Shown piece by piece: positions 62,107-64,000 of a stretch of 64,000 nucleotides of DNA. The notes beneath the pieces are model-generated. The model saw nothing but the letters and a program-made list of their open reading frames with translations. It had not been told where the DNA came from and did not search any database. Position numbers and translations under genes: made by a program. The DNA lies in assembly GCA_039819785.1 (NCBI GenBank), contig JBCBRH010000004.1, positions 62,001 to 126,000 on the forward strand, written 5' to 3'. Positions within the stretch are counted from its first letter, which is position 1, and every line of letters starts with the position of its first letter. The DNA is from JBCBRD01 sp039819785 (GTDB lineage: Bacteria > Pseudomonadota > Alphaproteobacteria > Rhizobiales > Hyphomicrobiaceae).

Positions 62107-62367
62107 GTCTCAGACCCTTTCTCGCGATCACAGCCCGTGCGGCAACAAAAACCAACCGCCGGTAAAATTGACGGTGACACATAACATGGATTTGAACGCG
62201 TGGGCGGGCTGAGACATGAGACGGTCAACGTCACCGGGATGACCGAAAGCCGTGCTAGATCATGGCCAGCAAGAGTGTCAGCGGTTCTAAAGCTGGAACA
62301 GCATACGAAATAGAAGTGAGAGCGCGTTTTGGTGCCACGAAAACCGAACACGCCCTAAGAGGTCTCA
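62107..62367. other. Divergent coaBC/TPR-gene intergenic region
   Basis: 261 bp between the coaBC start (minus) and the TPR gene (plus). It should carry both promoters. No terminator, repeat, Irr box or RNA gene was recognised. Confidence 0.4.
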
Positions 62368-63075
62368 ATGGAACCAAGCCACGCAAAAGACCATGAAAAC
62401 CGTAGCGTCCGACGTGTCAGCTGGCGGAGACCGGTTGCCGCTTTCTTGATCGCATCTCTGCCAGCCATCATTCTGGCAGCAACGACGCCGACCTGGGCAG
62501 ACAGCCAGGACACGGCCATGGAGCAATGCTTCGGGAAAGATCGAGGTCAGCGCATCGAGGCCTGCACGGCGCTATTGGAGCAGCCGATCAGCCAATCCGA
62601 AAAAGCGCTCGCCTATGCCATGCGTGCCCTGGCGTACTCGGTGAAAGGTCAATATCAACGGGCCTTGCCTGACTATGACCGCGCCATCGAACTGCGGACC
62701 GACTTTGCCATTGCCCTGAACAATCGCGCCTGGGCGCACTACAAGCTGGGCAATATCGCTGAGGGCTTCAAGGATGTTGAACGCTCGTTGAAGCTGTCCC
62801 CGGGCAGCGCACATGCCCTGGACACACGTGCTCACCTCAAGCAAAGCGAAGGGAATGCAGCCGGTGCGGTGAAGGACTACCGGCGCGCCATGGTGTTCGG
62901 CGGATCTCGGATGGTGCGGATGTATCAGTGCGGGCTTCAAACGGCTGGATACTTTCAAGGCCCGTTGAGCGGGATCGTCACGCCACAGCTGATCGCGGCC
63001 CTGGAAACCTGTGCGAAGCTCAAAAGCTGTGACCCGCTGCCACCGGATGAAGAGTGTCGTCGTTTGACATCTTAA
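62368..63075 (+). CDS. Exported TPR-repeat protein
   Basis: 235 residues. A basic N-terminus and hydrophobic segment (PVAAFLIASLPAIILAATTP) with an Ala-rich cleavage zone indicate export. TPR units span about residues 78-180, with LPDYDRAIELRTDFAIALNN and GFKDVERSLKLSPGSAHALD. The C-terminus (MYQCGLQTAGYFQGPLSGIV) resembles a degenerate peptidoglycan-binding repeat. Six cysteines lie outside the TPRs, suggesting disulfides. Function unknown; a periplasmic scaffolding role is inference. Confidence 0.72.
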   Translation: MEPSHAKDHENRSVRRVSWRRPVAAFLIASLPAIILAATTPTWADSQDTAMEQCFGKDRGQRIEACTALLEQPISQSEKALAYAMRALAYSVKGQYQRALPDYDRAIELRTDFAIALNNRAWAHYKLGNIAEGFKDVERSLKLSPGSAHALDTRAHLKQSEGNAAGAVKDYRRAMVFGGSRMVRMYQCGLQTAGYFQGPLSGIVTPQLIAALETCAKLKSCDPLPPDEECRRLTS

Positions 63076-63243
63076 GCAGTCTGGCAGCGAGCAACCCCGC
63101 CAGCATTAGCCACCTAGATGAGCACCGCAGCGGTCTGTCGCTTCGTCTTGATTTGGCTGATAGTCGAAAACATCTAGCCTGCGGCGTGCACGACTGAGCG
63201 CGCCCACTTTAACGGGATCTAGCCTAGAAGACCGGAAGGAACC

Positions 63244-64000
63244 TTAGACAGGCTGCGGTTTATGCCGCCCCTGCGAGCTGACGAGAGTAATGAATTCTTC
63301 AAGCACATCCTCAGCGGACTTGCCGGTCGTGTCGATAACGGCATCCGCTCTCGAATACAGCGGTTCGCGCGACCGCATGGCAGCATCAAGTTCCTGTTTC
63401 GCGCGCGGGCTCAATGATGGCGACGACACACCAAGGTCACTGCGGGCTTGTTCCGCTAATTGCTCGCGTGAGGCCGTGACCCAGATCACAAAGCAGTTCG
63501 AAAGCAGCAGCTCATAACTGTCGGGCGACAAAACAATACCGCCCCCGGTCGTAATGATGGCTTTCGGCATGGTATTTACGACACCAACAAGCGCCTCATT
63601 CTCCAGTCGTCGATAAACGTCTTCACCGTGAACCGCGAAGACTTCGGGCAGATCCATTCCACTGGCACGCTCAACCTCGCGGTCCAGTTCCACGCACGGC
63701 ACGCCGATCGTTTGCGCCGCAGTTCGACCCAACGATGTCTTGCCTGCTCCGCGCAGACCCACCAGTGCAATGCGCCCGACCGCTGTGGCCGTTGGACGGC
63801 CGAACCGTCGCATGATCAAGTCACGCGCTTCGCCAAGGTCGTGCGCATCCAGCTGTTCAAGTTGCCGGATGGCAAGCCGTAATTCTGGAAGCTTGTGTTC
63901 CTGTTCGGATGCCAGTTCATCGACACGCAGCTTTAGGGCCGCTGCAATGCCGCGTAGGACCAGAAGTGATGCGTTGCCTGTCCCGCGTTCCAATTCGGCA
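63244..64000 (-). CDS. BoxR/BzdR-type regulator: HTH plus shikimate-kinase-like domain (5' end outside window)
   Basis: About 252 residues are visible; the frame continues through the window edge without a start. The visible beginning AELERGTGNASLLVLRGIAA is the end of an XRE helix-turn-helix. After a helical linker, a P-loop kinase domain starts with ALVGLRGAGKTSLGRTAA and has TTGGGIVLSPDSYELL, typical of shikimate kinase and of BzdR/BoxR, where the domain senses benzoyl-CoA. A plain XRE-AroK fusion cannot be ruled out. No benzoate genes are in view; they may lie beyond 64000. Confidence 0.78.
   Translation of the reverse strand, partial: AELERGTGNASLLVLRGIAAALKLRVDELASEQEHKLPELRLAIRQLEQLDAHDLGEARDLIMRRFGRPTATAVGRIALVGLRGAGKTSLGRTAAQTIGVPCVELDREVERASGMDLPEVFAVHGEDVYRRLENEALVGVVNTMPKAIITTGGGIVLSPDSYELLLSNCFVIWVTASREQLAEQARSDLGVSSPSLSPRAKQELDAAMRSREPLYSRADAVIDTTGKSAEDVLEEFITLVSSQGRHKPQPV

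Noticed and set aside
1..64000. tRNA, rRNA, insertion sequence, integrase or prophage genes
   Set aside because: Looked for T-loop-like motifs, transposase motifs and integrase signatures on both strands by eye and saw none; a tRNAscan or ISfinder run would settle it.

Overview
The window is a dense stretch of bacterial chromosome, about 60% G+C by eye, from an alphaproteobacterium, most likely of the order Hyphomicrobiales (Rhizobiales). Three things point there. The gene order maeB / mutS-glnD / murJ / trpS / nfuA / tsaB-rimI / plsC / miaB-phoH-ybeY-corC-lnt / XRE regulator / metK / trmB / rimP-nusA-ylxR-infB-rbfA-truB-rpsO-pnp / fabI-fabB-fabA / irr is the one known in that order. The window encodes an Irr-type Fur-family regulator. 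It also carries gagcatgttc-type palindromic repeats. No insertion sequence, prophage, integrase, CRISPR array, rRNA or tRNA was recognised. The assignment to order is inference; no genus is proposed.

Layout. Positions 1-5.2 kb hold the end of an unidentified gene, a CnoX/YbbN thioredoxin-TPR protein, a LON-domain protein, a Trm112-like protein and a large hybrid histidine kinase. At 5.2-18 kb are an OlsB-like acyltransferase, malic enzyme (minus strand), mutS, glnD and a CIO-type cytochrome bd oxidase (cydAB, minus strand). At 18-35.6 kb is a plus-strand run for cell-wall lipid flipping, tRNA charging and modification, Fe-S assembly, phospholipid synthesis, ribosome/RNA maturation (ybeY, phoH), lipoprotein acylation and SAM synthesis. 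At 35.7-46.6 kb is the classical transcription/translation cluster rimP to pnp. At 46.7-54.6 kb, on the minus strand, are a secreted CARDB/peptidoglycan-binding protein, a Cu-type P-type ATPase, glutamate racemase and the unsaturated fatty acid genes fabI, fabB and fabA. At 54.9-64 kb are irr, an SH3 exported protein, a 2-hydroxyacid dehydrogenase, a MoeB/ThiF-type enzyme, a small membrane protein, cysK, dut, coaBC, an exported TPR protein and, cut by the window end, a BoxR/BzdR-type regulator (HTH plus shikimate-kinase-like domain).

How it fits together. Most genes are housekeeping. The most interesting signals lie between and inside them. A near-perfect Irr box sits upstream of the Fe-S carrier gene nfuA, and irr itself is in the window. 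Two related families of hairpin repeats occur, one pair with a compensatory base change. An 8-copy 13-bp minisatellite lies between the usp gene and nfuA. Structured leaders precede rpsO and pnp. Many otherwise ordinary core enzymes carry low-complexity linkers between domains. I found no clear new defence, secretion or biosynthetic system here.
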